Shown here in pieces: positions 8,156-17,214 of a stretch of 64,000 nucleotides of DNA (positions are counted from its first letter, which is position 1; each line of letters begins with the position of its first letter). The DNA lies in assembly GCA_016715995.1 (NCBI GenBank), contig JADJXF010000009.1, positions 397,362-461,361 of the forward strand. Reading direction: 5' to 3'. Both the position numbers and the translations under genes were made by a program. This DNA comes from Flavobacteriales bacterium. Its GTDB lineage: Bacteria; Bacteroidota; Bacteroidia; Flavobacteriales_F; PHOS-HE28. A model generated the notes under the pieces. The model ran no database searches, was not told where the DNA came from, and saw nothing but the letters and a program-made list of their open reading frames with translations.

Positions 8156-9508
8156 ATGTCCAACATCGTCCGGATCCGCAAAGGACTTGATATCCGCCTG
8201 AAAGGCGAGGCTGAAAAGGTCCTGGTGCAATTGGATCCCGCGAAGGTCGTCGCGATCAAACCGACCGATTTCCATGGCTTGGTGCCCAAGGTGCTGGTGA
8301 AGCCCGGCGACCCGGTGCAGGCCGGTACCCCGTTGTTCGCGGACAAGTACAACGAGCGCGTGCTGTGGACCAGCCCTGTGAGCGGCGAGGTGGCCGACGT
8401 AGTGCGCGGTGAGAAGCGCAAAGTGCTGGAAGTGCGGATCCTGGCCGACACCGAGACCCGTTACGTGGACATGGGCACTGGCGACCCAAGCACCATGAAC
8501 CGCGAGACCATCGTCCAGAAGCTGCTCAAGAGCGGCGCCTGGCCGGTGATCAAGCAGCGCCCGTATGATATCGTGGCCAATCCGGCCACCGAGCCCAAGG
8601 CCATCTTCGTATCCGCGTTCGATTCTCATCCGCTGGCGCCCGATCTGGACCTGGTGGTGCGCAACCATGGTGCCGATTTCCAAACAGGCCTTGATGCGCT
8701 TGGGAAATTGACCAAGGGCAAGGTGCACTTGGGTGTGAGCGACCGCACCGCGGCTCGGGAGTTCCTGGATGCCCGGGGCGTGGTGCGCCACACCTTCAGC
8801 GGGCCGCACCCGGCAGGCAACGTGGGCGTGCAGATCCACCACATCAGCCCTGTAAGCAAGGGTGAATTGGTCTGGACCGTAGGCGTGCAGGACGTGATGC
8901 TCATCGGACGGCTGTTCCGCCAGGGCCGGTTCGATGCCTCCCGCATCGTTGCCGTCACCGGCAGTAAGGCGAAGAACCCCAAGTACGTGCGCACCATCAT
9001 CGGGGCACCGGTGCAGGCCATCGCAGGCAGCGTGGAGGACCATGCGCGCGTGGTCAGCGGCAATTGCCTAACGGGCGATAATGTTGGAGCCGAGGGCTAC
9101 CTGGGCTTCTACCACACGCAAGTGACGCTGCTGCCCGAAGGTGACCAGCCCAAGTTCTTCATCACCGAGGGCTGGGCATCGCCTGGCCTCAACATCTTCA
9201 GCGCCAACCGCAGCTTTCCCGCTTGGCTCATGCCCGGGAAGAAATTCGCGCCGGACACCAACCAGAATGGCGAACTGCGCGCCTTTGTGATGAGCGGGCA
9301 GTAAGAGCAGGTCTTCCCCTTCGATATCTACCCGGTGCATCTGCTGAAGGCCATACTGGTGAACGACATCGAACAAATGGAGAAGCTGGGGCTTTATGAA
9401 GTGGCCCCGGAGGACTTCGCCTTGTGCGAGTTCGTGTGCACTAGCAAGATCAACTCCCAGAGCATCGTGCGCGAAGGCCTTGATGCGTTGAAGAAGGAGA
9501 CCACCTGA
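8156..9508 (+). pseudogene. nqrA: Na+-translocating NADH:quinone reductase subunit A, interrupted by an in-frame TAA
   Basis: The frame encodes NqrA from MSNIVRIRKGLDI and runs 382 codons to TAA 9302-9304. The same frame then continues for 67 codons (EQVFPFDIYPVHLLKAILVN ... GLDALKKETT) to TGA 9506-9508, the normal NqrA C terminus. The TAA falls inside SGQ-stop-EQVFP, where the family has SGQY, so a single base change of a Tyr codon explains it. There is no frameshift. NqrA is the peripheral cytoplasmic subunit of the sodium-pumping complex. As written, the product would lose about 15% of its length. The rest of the operon is intact, so a sequencing error or readthrough are both serious alternatives to true inactivation. 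Confidence 0.9.
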
Positions 9509-9519
9509 GCAGAGCATCG

Positions 9520-10722
9520 ATGAAATTCCTGCGAAACCTCGTCGAAGGCATGAAGCCCACCTTCAGCAAGGGGGGCAAACTGGAGAAGCTGCACTGGGTC
9601 TTCGATGGGTTGGAGACCTTCCTCTTCACCCCCGGTCACGCCACTGAGCGCGGCGCCCACATCCGCGACGGCATCGACCTGAAGCGGACCATGAGCATCG
9701 TGATCACCGCCATGATCCCCTGTCTGCTCTTCGGCATGTGGAACGTGGGACACCAGCACTATAATGCGTTGGGCTTCCTGCGCGAGGTGGAGGTGGGCTT
9801 CTGGCACAAGATGATGTTCGGTGCCGTGAAGGTCCTGCCGATCGTGGTGGTGAGTTACGGCGTGGGCCTAGGCATCGAGTTCCTCTTCACCAGCATCAAG
9901 GGCCATCCCATTCAGGAAGGTTACTTGGTGAGCGGCATGCTCATCCCCTTGGTGATGCCGGTGGAAACACCCCTTTGGATGGTGGCCGTGGGCTCCGCCT
10001 TCGCAGTGATCATCGGCAAGGAGGTCTTCGGCGGAACCGGAATGAACATTCTTAACGTTGCCCTCACGGCGCGCGCATTCCTCTTCTTCGCGTACCCCAC
10101 CATGATGAGCGGCGATAAGGTGTGGGTGAGTACCGCCAACGACATGAACTTCCCACTGGTGGATGGCTTCAGCGGCGCCACCTCCTTGGGACATGCCGCT
10201 GCAGGGAACATTAGCAAGGTGACACCGATGATGGACAGCTTCTGGGGGCTGGAGGCCGGCAGTATCGGCGAGACCAGCGCGTTCGCCTGTTTGATCGGTG
10301 CGGCCGTCCTCATCATCACCGGGATCGGCAGCTGGCGCATCATGCTGGCAACACTCCTTGGTGGAGCGGCCATGGCGACCCTTTTCAACTGGGTGGGACC
10401 GCAGTTGGATGAGGCGTATACCACCCGCATGTACATGCAGATCCCCGTGCTGCATCAGCTTGTGCTCGGCGGGTTCATGTTCGGACTGGTCTTCATGGCC
10501 ACGGATCCCGTGACCGCCACGCAGACCAACACCGGCAAGTGGATCTACGGATTCCTCATCGGCCTGCTCGCCATCCTCATCCGCGTGGTGAACCCCGCCT
10601 ATCCAGAGGGCATGATGCTCGCGATCCTCTTCATGAACGTGATGGCCCCGCTGATCGATCACTACGTGGTGCAGGCCAACATCAAGCGCCGCATGAAGCG
10701 CGTCGCGCTGCAAACCGCCTAA
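9520..10722 (+). CDS. nqrB: Na+-NQR subunit B
   Basis: 400 residues, a multi-spanning inner-membrane subunit with hydrophobic helices from about residue 60 onward. Covalent FMN is expected on T221 in the flavinylation motif DGFSGATS (residues 215-222). ATERGAHIRDGIDLKRTMS near residue 45 is also typical. NqrB carries riboflavin/FMN and forms part of the sodium channel in the complex. It starts 11 bp after the end of the full-length nqrA frame and is followed by nqrC after 4 bp. Confidence 0.95.
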   Translation: MKFLRNLVEGMKPTFSKGGKLEKLHWVFDGLETFLFTPGHATERGAHIRDGIDLKRTMSIVITAMIPCLLFGMWNVGHQHYNALGFLREVEVGFWHKMMFGAVKVLPIVVVSYGVGLGIEFLFTSIKGHPIQEGYLVSGMLIPLVMPVETPLWMVAVGSAFAVIIGKEVFGGTGMNILNVALTARAFLFFAYPTMMSGDKVWVSTANDMNFPLVDGFSGATSLGHAAAGNISKVTPMMDSFWGLEAGSIGETSAFACLIGAAVLIITGIGSWRIMLATLLGGAAMATLFNWVGPQLDEAYTTRMYMQIPVLHQLVLGGFMFGLVFMATDPVTATQTNTGKWIYGFLIGLLAILIRVVNPAYPEGMMLAILFMNVMAPLIDHYVVQANIKRRMKRVALQTA

Positions 10723-10726
10723 GACC

Positions 10727-11551
10727 ATGGCCCTCGATAAGAACAGCAATTCGTTCACCTTCATCTTCACGATCATCCTCGTGGTGGTGGTGGGTACCGT
10801 GCTGGCCGTGACCTTCCTCGCGCTGAAGGAGCCCTATGCGGAGAACGTGCGCCGTGAGAAGATGCAGAACATCCTCGCGAGCGTGAAAGTTAAGGTGGAA
10901 CGTGATGCAGCTCCGGAGAAGTACAAGCTGCTCGTGCGCGAGGGCCTGCTCATTGATGCGCAAGGCCGCGTGATCGAAGGCGGTAATCGCGATGCGGTGA
11001 ACGGCGATGCTTTCATGCTGGATGTGATTAAGCAGTACAAGGACGCGAAGGCCGGTGTGCTGAAAGCCGAGGACATGAAGTACCCGGTGTACATGGCTGC
11101 CGTCGAGGGCAAGGAGCTCTTCGTGCTGCCCATGGTGGGTACTGGACTTTGGGGTCCGGTATGGGGCTATGTGAGCGTGGAGAGCGATGGCCGCACCATC
11201 TTCGGCAGCACCTTCGATCACAAGGGCGAGACTCCCGGCCTCGGCGCTGAGATCGCTACGCCGGTCTTCTACGATCAGTTCCCCGGGAAGACCTTCACTG
11301 ATGAGGACGGATCGTTCACCAGCATCAAGGTCTACAAAGGCGGCTCACAGACCACCGACCCGCACGGCGTGGACGGCATCAGCGGCGGCACCATCACCAG
11401 CGATGGCGTACACAAAATGCTGGAGGAAACGTTGGTCATCTACGACAAGTACCTGAAGTCAACTGTTGCCGTGCCGACCTCGATCGAGCCGGCCCAGACC
11501 GATTCCCTTGCGGTGGACACCACCAGCACCCTCAGCACCCTGCAACCATGA
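10727..11551 (+). CDS. nqrC: Na+-NQR subunit C
   Basis: 274 residues with one N-terminal membrane helix (about 12-35, FTFIFTIILVVVVGTVLAVT) and a periplasmic FMN-binding domain. The covalent FMN threonine is T222 in DGISGGTITS, the phosphoester-linked site modified by ApbE, whose gene ends this operon. GxGLWGPVWGYV is another family signature. The C terminus is extended by a Thr/Ser-rich tail of about 25 residues (PTSIEPAQTDSLAVDTTSTL), a Bacteroidota peculiarity. Its stop overlaps the nqrD start (ATGA at 11548-11551). Confidence 0.95.
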   Translation: MALDKNSNSFTFIFTIILVVVVGTVLAVTFLALKEPYAENVRREKMQNILASVKVKVERDAAPEKYKLLVREGLLIDAQGRVIEGGNRDAVNGDAFMLDVIKQYKDAKAGVLKAEDMKYPVYMAAVEGKELFVLPMVGTGLWGPVWGYVSVESDGRTIFGSTFDHKGETPGLGAEIATPVFYDQFPGKTFTDEDGSFTSIKVYKGGSQTTDPHGVDGISGGTITSDGVHKMLEETLVIYDKYLKSTVAVPTSIEPAQTDSLAVDTTSTLSTLQP

Positions 11552-12225
11552 GCACGGAAACCGCAGCACCGGCGAAACCAGCCGACGGGCTCTTCAGCAA
11601 GAAGAACCGCAAGCTCATCACCGACCCGCTGAACGACAACAACCCCATCACCGTGCAGGTCCTGGGCATCTGCTCGGCGCTGGCCATCACCGTGAAGCTT
11701 GAGAACGCACTGGTGATGAGCGCCAGCGTGATGGCCGTGCTGATCGCGGGTAACATGATCATCAGCGCGCTGCGCAACCTGATCCCGGGCCGCATCCGCA
11801 TCATCGCCCAGCTCGTGATCGCCGCTGGCTTGGTGACGCTGGTGGACATCATCCTGAAGGCATACGTGTACGATGTGAGCAAGCAGGTGGGTGTTTACGT
11901 CGGGCTGATCATCACCAACTGCATCCTCATGGGCCGATTCGAAGCGTACGCCATGGGCAACAAGCCCATCCCCAGCGCCATGGATGCTATCGGCAACAGC
12001 CTCGGCTACGCGTGGATCCTGGTAGCGGTGGCATTCTTCCGCGAGCTCTTCGGCAACGGTTCGCTCATGGGCCTCCGCATCATCCCGGAGAGCTTCTACG
12101 CCATGAATGGCGGCGGCTACTTCAACAACAACATGATGATCCTGCCGCCGATGGCGCTTGTCATCGTGGGCATCATCATCTGGATCCAGCGAGCACGCAA
12201 CACCAAGCTCATCGAGCAAGCCTAA
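11548..12225 (+). CDS. nqrD: Na+-NQR subunit D
   Basis: 225 residues, six predicted membrane helices, related to NqrE and to RnfE. Signatures include DPLNDNNPITVQVLGICSAL near residue 27 and NCILMGRFEAYA near residue 128. With NqrE it holds a membrane [2Fe-2S] centre in the family (one conserved Cys pair per subunit). The start overlaps nqrC by four bases, indicating translational coupling. Confidence 0.95.
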   Translation: MSTETAAPAKPADGLFSKKNRKLITDPLNDNNPITVQVLGICSALAITVKLENALVMSASVMAVLIAGNMIISALRNLIPGRIRIIAQLVIAAGLVTLVDIILKAYVYDVSKQVGVYVGLIITNCILMGRFEAYAMGNKPIPSAMDAIGNSLGYAWILVAVAFFRELFGNGSLMGLRIIPESFYAMNGGGYFNNNMMILPPMALVIVGIIIWIQRARNTKLIEQA

Positions 12226-12237
12226 TCATAGCAAGCC

Positions 12238-12852
12238 ATGAACCTGGTCAACATCTTCGTCAAGGCGATCTTCATCGAGAACATGATCTTCGCTTACTTC
12301 CTGGGCATGTGCTCCTACCTGGCCGTGAGCAAGACGGTGAAGACGGCCGTGGGCTTGGGAGCCGCGGTGATCTTCGTGCTGGGCGTGACCGTTCCGGTGA
12401 ACTACCTGCTCGAGAACTACGTGCTGAAGCAGGGCGCGCTCTCCTGGCTGGGCGCTGGCTTCGCCGAGATCGACCTCAGTTTCCTCTCCTTCATCATGTT
12501 CATCGCCGTGGTGGCCGCCATCGTGCAGCTGGTGGAGATGGTGGTGGAGAAGTTCGCACCCGCGCTCTACGGCGCGTTGGGCATCTTCCTTCCGCTGATC
12601 GCCGTCAACTGCTCGATCCTTGGCGGCGCGCTCTTCATGCAGGAGCGCCAGTACAGCACCATCGCTGAGGCCAGCAGCTTCGCGCTCGGCAGCGGCGTGG
12701 GCTGGTTCCTGGCCATCGTGGCCATCGCGGCCATCCGCGAGAAGATCCGCTATAGCGATGTGCCTGCTCCCTTGCGCGGCCTTGGCATCACCTTCATCAT
12801 CACCGGCCTCATGGGCATCGCCTTCATGGCGTTCATGGGCATCAAGATCTGA
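12238..12852 (+). CDS. nqrE: Na+-NQR subunit E
   Basis: 204 residues, six membrane helices, with the family patterns FVKAIFIENMIFAYFLGMCS and LGIFLPLIAVNCSILGGALF. These carry the cysteines thought to ligate the intramembrane [2Fe-2S] cluster together with NqrD. It begins 12 bp after nqrD and is followed by nqrF after 6 bp. Confidence 0.95.
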   Translation: MNLVNIFVKAIFIENMIFAYFLGMCSYLAVSKTVKTAVGLGAAVIFVLGVTVPVNYLLENYVLKQGALSWLGAGFAEIDLSFLSFIMFIAVVAAIVQLVEMVVEKFAPALYGALGIFLPLIAVNCSILGGALFMQERQYSTIAEASSFALGSGVGWFLAIVAIAAIREKIRYSDVPAPLRGLGITFIITGLMGIAFMAFMGIKI

Positions 12853-12858
12853 TCATCG

Positions 12859-14166
12859 ATGGGCCCTACCATCCTCATCACTCTGGCGGTCTTCCTGGCC
12901 GTGACACTGCTGCTCGTGGGCATATTGCTTTACGCCAAAGCGAAGCTCACGCCCAGCGGCCTCGTGAAGATCCGCATCAACGGGGAGAAGACCATCGAGG
13001 TGGCCGCAGGCAGCACCCTGCTCAGCACCCTCGGCGAGCAGAAGATCTTCCTGCCCAGCGCCTGCGGCGGCGGCGGCACGTGCGCCATGTGCAAGTGTCA
13101 GGTACTGGAAGGCGGCGGCGAGATCCTGCCCACCGAAGCGCCCTACTTCAGCCGCAAGGCGATTGCGGAGAAATGGCGACTTGGTTGCCAGGTGAAGGTG
13201 AAGCAGGACATGGACATCAAGGTGCCCGAGGAGATCTTCGGCATCAAGAAGTGGGAATGCGAGGTGGTCTCGAACTACAACGTGGCCAGCTTCATCAAGG
13301 AGTTCGTGGTGAAGCTGCCTCCGGGTGAGACGCTCCACTTCGAGGCCGGCGGTTACATCCAGATCGATGTGCCGCCCTGCGAGGTCGATTTCAAGAACAT
13401 CGACATCACCGCGCATCCGGAACTTGTAGCGCTAGGCCGTGATCCACAGGACTTCAAGCCCGAATGGGACAAGTACAAGCTCTGGGACCTGAAGATGAAG
13501 AACCCGGAGCCCATCTTCCGCGCGTACTCCATGGCCAACCACCCGGCCGAGGGCAACATCGTGATGCTGAACATCCGCATCGCCACGCCGCCATGGGACC
13601 GCGCCAAGAATGGCTGGATGGACGTGAACCCCGGCATCTGCAGCAGCTTCGTCTTCAACTGCAAGCCCGGCGACAAGGTCACCATCAGCGGACCATACGG
13701 CGAGTTCTTCATCAAGGAGACCGGCGCCGAGATGCTCTACATAGGTGGCGGCGCGGGCATGGCCCCCATGCGCTCGCACCTCTTCCACCTCTTCCACACG
13801 CTGAAGAGCGGGCGCAAGGTCACTTACTGGTACGGCGGCCGGAGCAAGCGCGAGCTCTTCTACCTGGAGCACTTCAACAGCATCGCGCGTGAGTTCCCCA
13901 ACTTCAAGTTCTTCGTGGTGCTCAGCGAGCCGCATCCCGATGACAACTGGAAGGTGAAGAAGGACGTGAACGATCCCGAAGGCGACGGCTTCACTGGATT
14001 CGTTCACCAAGCAGTGATCGACCAGTACCTGAAGAAGCACGAGTCCCCGGAGGACATCGAATTCTACTTCTGCGGACCGCCCATGATGAACGCCGCCGTG
14101 CTGAAGATGGTGGACGACTGGGGCGTGCCCAAGGAGAATGTGGCCTTCGACGACTTCGGCGGATGA
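12859..14166 (+). CDS. nqrF: Na+-NQR subunit F, NADH-oxidising subunit
   Basis: 435 residues. One N-terminal helix (about 3-25) anchors the protein. A ferredoxin domain follows with the [2Fe-2S] ligands C69, C75, C78 and C110 (SACGGGGTCAMCKC ... WRLGC). A ferredoxin-NADP reductase-like domain then carries the FAD motif RAYSMAN, the NADH site GGGAGMAPMRSH and the C-terminal FGG. Electrons enter the complex here from NADH. The final bases overlap the apbE start (ATGA at 14163-14166). Confidence 0.95.
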   Translation: MGPTILITLAVFLAVTLLLVGILLYAKAKLTPSGLVKIRINGEKTIEVAAGSTLLSTLGEQKIFLPSACGGGGTCAMCKCQVLEGGGEILPTEAPYFSRKAIAEKWRLGCQVKVKQDMDIKVPEEIFGIKKWECEVVSNYNVASFIKEFVVKLPPGETLHFEAGGYIQIDVPPCEVDFKNIDITAHPELVALGRDPQDFKPEWDKYKLWDLKMKNPEPIFRAYSMANHPAEGNIVMLNIRIATPPWDRAKNGWMDVNPGICSSFVFNCKPGDKVTISGPYGEFFIKETGAEMLYIGGGAGMAPMRSHLFHLFHTLKSGRKVTYWYGGRSKRELFYLEHFNSIAREFPNFKFFVVLSEPHPDDNWKVKKDVNDPEGDGFTGFVHQAVIDQYLKKHESPEDIEFYFCGPPMMNAAVLKMVDDWGVPKENVAFDDFGG

Positions 14167-15206
14167 TCGCGCTCACCAATGCAATTGGAAAGTCCCGCCG
14201 AGCGCGGGGCTTTCTGTTCGTGCTCATCGCGGGCGCGCTCTGGGGGTGCGGCTTGAACAGGAGCGATTGGACCAACCTGCAAGGCAAAGCGCAGGGCACC
14301 ACCTTCACCATCACGTATCGTGATTCGCTTGGTCACGACCTGAGCGCACCGGTCGACAGCCTCTTCCGTTTAATTGACCGCAGTCTGAGCCTCTGGGATA
14401 GCACCAGCACCATCGTGCGCTTCAATGCCGCTGCCGATTCCTTCTCCACGGACGACCGCCACTTCCAAGTGGTGCTGGCGTTATCCCGCCAGCAATGGAA
14501 CAGCACCGACGGCGCCTTCGACCCTACGGTGTTGCCGTTAGTCCGCGCTTGGGGTCTTGGGAAGCAGGGAAGGGCTGAGCTCGACACCGCCGCTGTGGAT
14601 AGCCTGATGCGCTGCGTGGGCATGCCGCGCATCCGCATCCCCGACAGTTGGGAGGGGCATGGTGGCCCGCTGGTGTTCCGCAAGAGCGATGCGTGCGTGC
14701 AGTTCGATCCCAATGGCATTGCGCAGGGCTACACGGTGGACATGCTGGCATTGCTGCTGCGCCTGCGTGGCATCGAACGCTACATGGTGGAGGTAGGGGG
14801 CGAGGTGCGCACCAGTGGCGCCAACGAGCGCGGCGGGCCGTGGACCATCCAGATCGATAAGCCGGTTGAAGGCGATGCGCACAAGCAGCAGACCGTCGTG
14901 CCACTGCGCGATCGCAGCCTCGCCACCAGCGGCAATTATCGCAAGTTCATCGAGATTGGCGGCATGCGCTATGGTCACACGATTGACCCGCGTTCCGGGC
15001 GGCCCGCCATGAGCGCCTTGCTCAGCGCCAGCGTAGTCGCCGATGATTGCGCCACCGCCGATGCCTTAGGCACCGCGCTGATGGTGATGGGGCCGGATGC
15101 AGCAAAGGCATGGCTCGCTGCCCACCGAGAGGTGGAGGGCTACCTGATCAGCGACGATGGGATGGGCGGGTATGCGGTGTGGATGACGGAGGGGTGGCCA
15201 GAGTGA
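14163..15206 (+). CDS. apbE: FAD:protein FMN transferase (lipoprotein)
   Basis: 347 residues. The N terminus is a lipoprotein signal (SRRARGFLFVLIAGALWGC, with lipid-modified C29). The body has the ApbE patterns DPTVLPLVRAWGLG, FDPNGIAQGYTVDMLA, RYMVEVGGEVRTSG and YGHTIDPRSG. The enzyme attaches FMN through a phosphoester bond to threonines of NqrB and NqrC, so its place at the end of the nqr operon makes functional sense. It shares ATGA with nqrF, and the region encoding its signal peptide overlaps a terminator-like hairpin (14188-14214). Confidence 0.94.
   Translation: MIALTNAIGKSRRARGFLFVLIAGALWGCGLNRSDWTNLQGKAQGTTFTITYRDSLGHDLSAPVDSLFRLIDRSLSLWDSTSTIVRFNAAADSFSTDDRHFQVVLALSRQQWNSTDGAFDPTVLPLVRAWGLGKQGRAELDTAAVDSLMRCVGMPRIRIPDSWEGHGGPLVFRKSDACVQFDPNGIAQGYTVDMLALLLRLRGIERYMVEVGGEVRTSGANERGGPWTIQIDKPVEGDAHKQQTVVPLRDRSLATSGNYRKFIEIGGMRYGHTIDPRSGRPAMSALLSASVVADDCATADALGTALMVMGPDAAKAWLAAHREVEGYLISDDGMGGYAVWMTEGWPE
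14188..14214 (+). terminator. Terminator-like hairpin inside the apbE signal-peptide codons
   Basis: GAAAGTCCCGC, loop CGAGC, then GCGGGGCTTTC form an 11-bp stem with one G-T wobble. It begins 22 nt after the nqrF stop codon and 25 nt inside apbE. Only two U residues follow closely (CTTTCTGTTCG), so termination would be partial. It could act as an attenuator between nqrF and apbE. Confidence 0.5.
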
Positions 15207-15211
15207 CGGCC

Positions 15212-15260
15212 TTCAACCCTCAACCTGCCTTCTGTTCAACCTTCAACCCCCAACCTCTTC
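15212..15260. repeat. Degenerate TTCAACC repeats between apbE and the next gene
   Basis: CCTTCAACCCTCAACC, TTCAACCTTCAACC and CCCAACC units lie between the apbE stop and the convergent small gene, running into the last codons of the latter. They match the 15-bp tandem unit at 33405-33509 inside a coding gene. Confidence 0.6.
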
Positions 15261-15455
15261 CCGCCGACACTTCTCCTCCGGCCGGGCCCCACAGTATCCG
15301 CAGCCCCCGCCCTCCGCCTGCACCAAGGGGTTGTTGCTGGCGCAAGTGCCGGCGAACTCGCCACCCTTCTTGGCCCAGATTTTCACGGCGATGCCCGCGA
15401 AGGCCAAGGCCACGAGGCCGATGCCGAGGAGGACGGTGAGGAGTACGGTGCTCAT
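15243..15455 (-). CDS. Small single-helix membrane protein with cysteine tail
   Basis: 70 residues: an N-terminal membrane helix (about 3-26, STVLLTVLLGIGLVALAFAG), then VKIWAKKGGEFAGTCASNNP and a C-terminal cluster GGGCGYCGARPEEKC. The layout (helix, FAGTCAS, CxxC and a last Cys) matches short proteins conserved in Bacteroidota that are labelled membrane or secreted protein; function is unknown. The four cysteines could bind metal or form disulfides. The start is ATG 15455; longer frames upstream are arbitrary. It is convergent with apbE and divergent from bshA. Confidence 0.75.
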   Translation of the reverse strand: MSTVLLTVLLGIGLVALAFAGIAVKIWAKKGGEFAGTCASNNPLVQAEGGGCGYCGARPEEKCRREEVGG

Positions 15456-15527
15456 GGCGCCACGAAGGTAGAGTCGCTGCGCTCGTGCCATCGAATTGAG
15501 CCGGGCGCAACCCCGACCTTTGCGCCG

Positions 15528-16658
15528 ATGCGCATCGGCATAGTCTGTTACCCCACCTTCGGTGGAAGCGGCGTGGTGGCCACCGAACTGGGCATGGCCC
15601 TCGCGGAGAAAGGCCACATCGTCCATTTCATCACCTACGACCGCCCGGTGCGGCTGCGCGACCATCCCAACGTGTTCTACCACGAGGTGCGCGTGAGCGA
15701 CTATCCGCTGTTCGACTACCAGCCGTACGAACTCGTGCTCACCAGCAAGCTTGTGGATGTGGCCCGGTACGAGGGCCTCGACCTGATGCATGTCCACTAC
15801 GCCATCCCGCACGCCAGCGCCGCGTGGATGGCGCAGCGCATCCTGGCCTCGTATGGGAAGTTCGTGCCCTTCATCACCACCTTGCACGGCACGGACATCA
15901 CGCTTGTGGGCCGCGATCCCAGCTTCGAGCCGGTGATCACCTTCAGCATGGAGCGCAGCAACGCGGTCACTGCGGTGAGCGAGAGCCTGAAGCGCGACAC
16001 GTACGCGCACTTCCCGTTGAAGCGCGAGATCCGGGTCATCCCCAATTTCGTGTGCATGGACACTTACCGCCACTCGCCGGACCCCGCGCTGCGCGCCCGC
16101 TACGCGCCCAACGACGAGGCCTTGCTGGTGCATGTGTCCAACTTCCGCGCGGTGAAGCGCGTGGAGGACGTGGTGAGCATGTTCAAGCTGCTGCGGAAGA
16201 AGCTGCCAGCCCGGCTGCTGTTGATCGGCGATGGGCCGGAGCGGCAGCGGATCGAGAACCTGTGCCGCCACGACAGCGCTTGCGAGTCGGTCCACTTCCT
16301 GGGCAAGATGACGCGCCCGGAGGAGGTGGTGGCGAGCTGCGACCTCTTCGTGCTGACCAGCGAGACCGAGAGCTTTGGCTTGGCGGCCCTGGAGGCTATG
16401 GCCTGCGGCGTGCCGGTGGTGTGCAACAAGACAGGCGGCCTGCCCGAGGTGGTTGTGCACGGCCGGAGCGGGCTGATGAGCGAGGTGGGCGATGTGGAGA
16501 CGATGGCAGCGAACGCACTCACCATCCTTCGCGATGGGGAGAGCCGCGCGCGCTTCCGCGCCGGTGCCTTGGAGCAGGCCGCGAACTTCGACCTGGACAA
16601 GGTGCTGCCCCTCTACGAGGCGCTCTACGAAGAGGTGGTGGCCGAAGTGAAGGCGTGA
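15528..16658 (+). CDS. bshA: N-acetyl-alpha-D-glucosaminyl L-malate synthase
   Basis: 376 residues of a GT4-family retaining glycosyltransferase making the first intermediate of bacillithiol from UDP-GlcNAc and L-malate. BshA-specific patterns are IGIVCYPTFGGSGVVATELG at the N terminus, YAIPHASAAWMA and TTLHGTDITLVG. The donor-site EX7E region is ETESFGLAALEAM. A promoter-like ACCTTTG lies only about 9 nt upstream of the ATG, implying a very short leader. The stop overlaps the start of the next gene (ATG 16658). No other bsh genes are in the window. Confidence 0.94.
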   Translation: MRIGIVCYPTFGGSGVVATELGMALAEKGHIVHFITYDRPVRLRDHPNVFYHEVRVSDYPLFDYQPYELVLTSKLVDVARYEGLDLMHVHYAIPHASAAWMAQRILASYGKFVPFITTLHGTDITLVGRDPSFEPVITFSMERSNAVTAVSESLKRDTYAHFPLKREIRVIPNFVCMDTYRHSPDPALRARYAPNDEALLVHVSNFRAVKRVEDVVSMFKLLRKKLPARLLLIGDGPERQRIENLCRHDSACESVHFLGKMTRPEEVVASCDLFVLTSETESFGLAALEAMACGVPVVCNKTGGLPEVVVHGRSGLMSEVGDVETMAANALTILRDGESRARFRAGALEQAANFDLDKVLPLYEALYEEVVAEVKA

Positions 16659-17212
16659 TGGAGCAGTTCAGTGCGCATGTCAGCATCGACCGGCGGGAAG
16701 GACGAACCAGCGTGGTGATAATGGCGCGCGCCAGCCTAACGCAACGCATCCTATTGTTGGGCTGGCTCCTGGCCTGGCTTGCCGCCGGAATCGTGGTGAT
16801 CGTGGAACGCACGCGCCTACCTGATGGTGATCCCGTGCGGCAATTCATGCTCGCCTTTCTCGCCTTCTGGGCCTATTTCCTTGTGGTCATCGGGCGGGCG
16901 GCGCTGTGGCGCTGGAAGGGCGTTGAGCTCTGGCGCGTGAAGGATGGCGTGCTCACCATCAAGGACAGCATCTTGGGATATGGCCGCGCGAGCAACTACT
17001 TTGCCGACAACATCCAGCAGCTCGGCCTGCTCAAGCTGGACCGCACCAGCTGGAAGGCGCAGTGGAACGACAGCGTGTGGGTGATTGGCGGAGAGCGCCT
17101 GGGCTTCGAGCACCTAGGCCGGAAAGTGGTGCTGGGCAAGGGCCTCACGGATGAGGAGGCGCGCCGCTTGGCCATCGTCCTGAGGGATGCCCTGCGGAAA
17201 GAGCGGACCTGA
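16658..17212 (+). CDS. Two-helix membrane protein with a cytoplasmic PH-like tail, unknown
   Basis: 184 residues with two membrane helices (about 28-48 and 63-84) and a C-terminal soluble part of alternating strands (VELWRVKDGVLTIKDSILGY, VWVIGGERLGFEHLGRKVVL) ending in a helix with EEARRLAIVLRDAL. The arrangement suggests a bacterial PH-like fold, but this is an impression from pattern only. ATG overlaps the bshA TGA, so the two are probably translated from one mRNA, which does not by itself imply a thiol role. Confidence 0.75.
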   Translation: MEQFSAHVSIDRREGRTSVVIMARASLTQRILLLGWLLAWLAAGIVVIVERTRLPDGDPVRQFMLAFLAFWAYFLVVIGRAALWRWKGVELWRVKDGVLTIKDSILGYGRASNYFADNIQQLGLLKLDRTSWKAQWNDSVWVIGGERLGFEHLGRKVVLGKGLTDEEARRLAIVLRDALRKERT

Positions 17213-17214
17213 GC

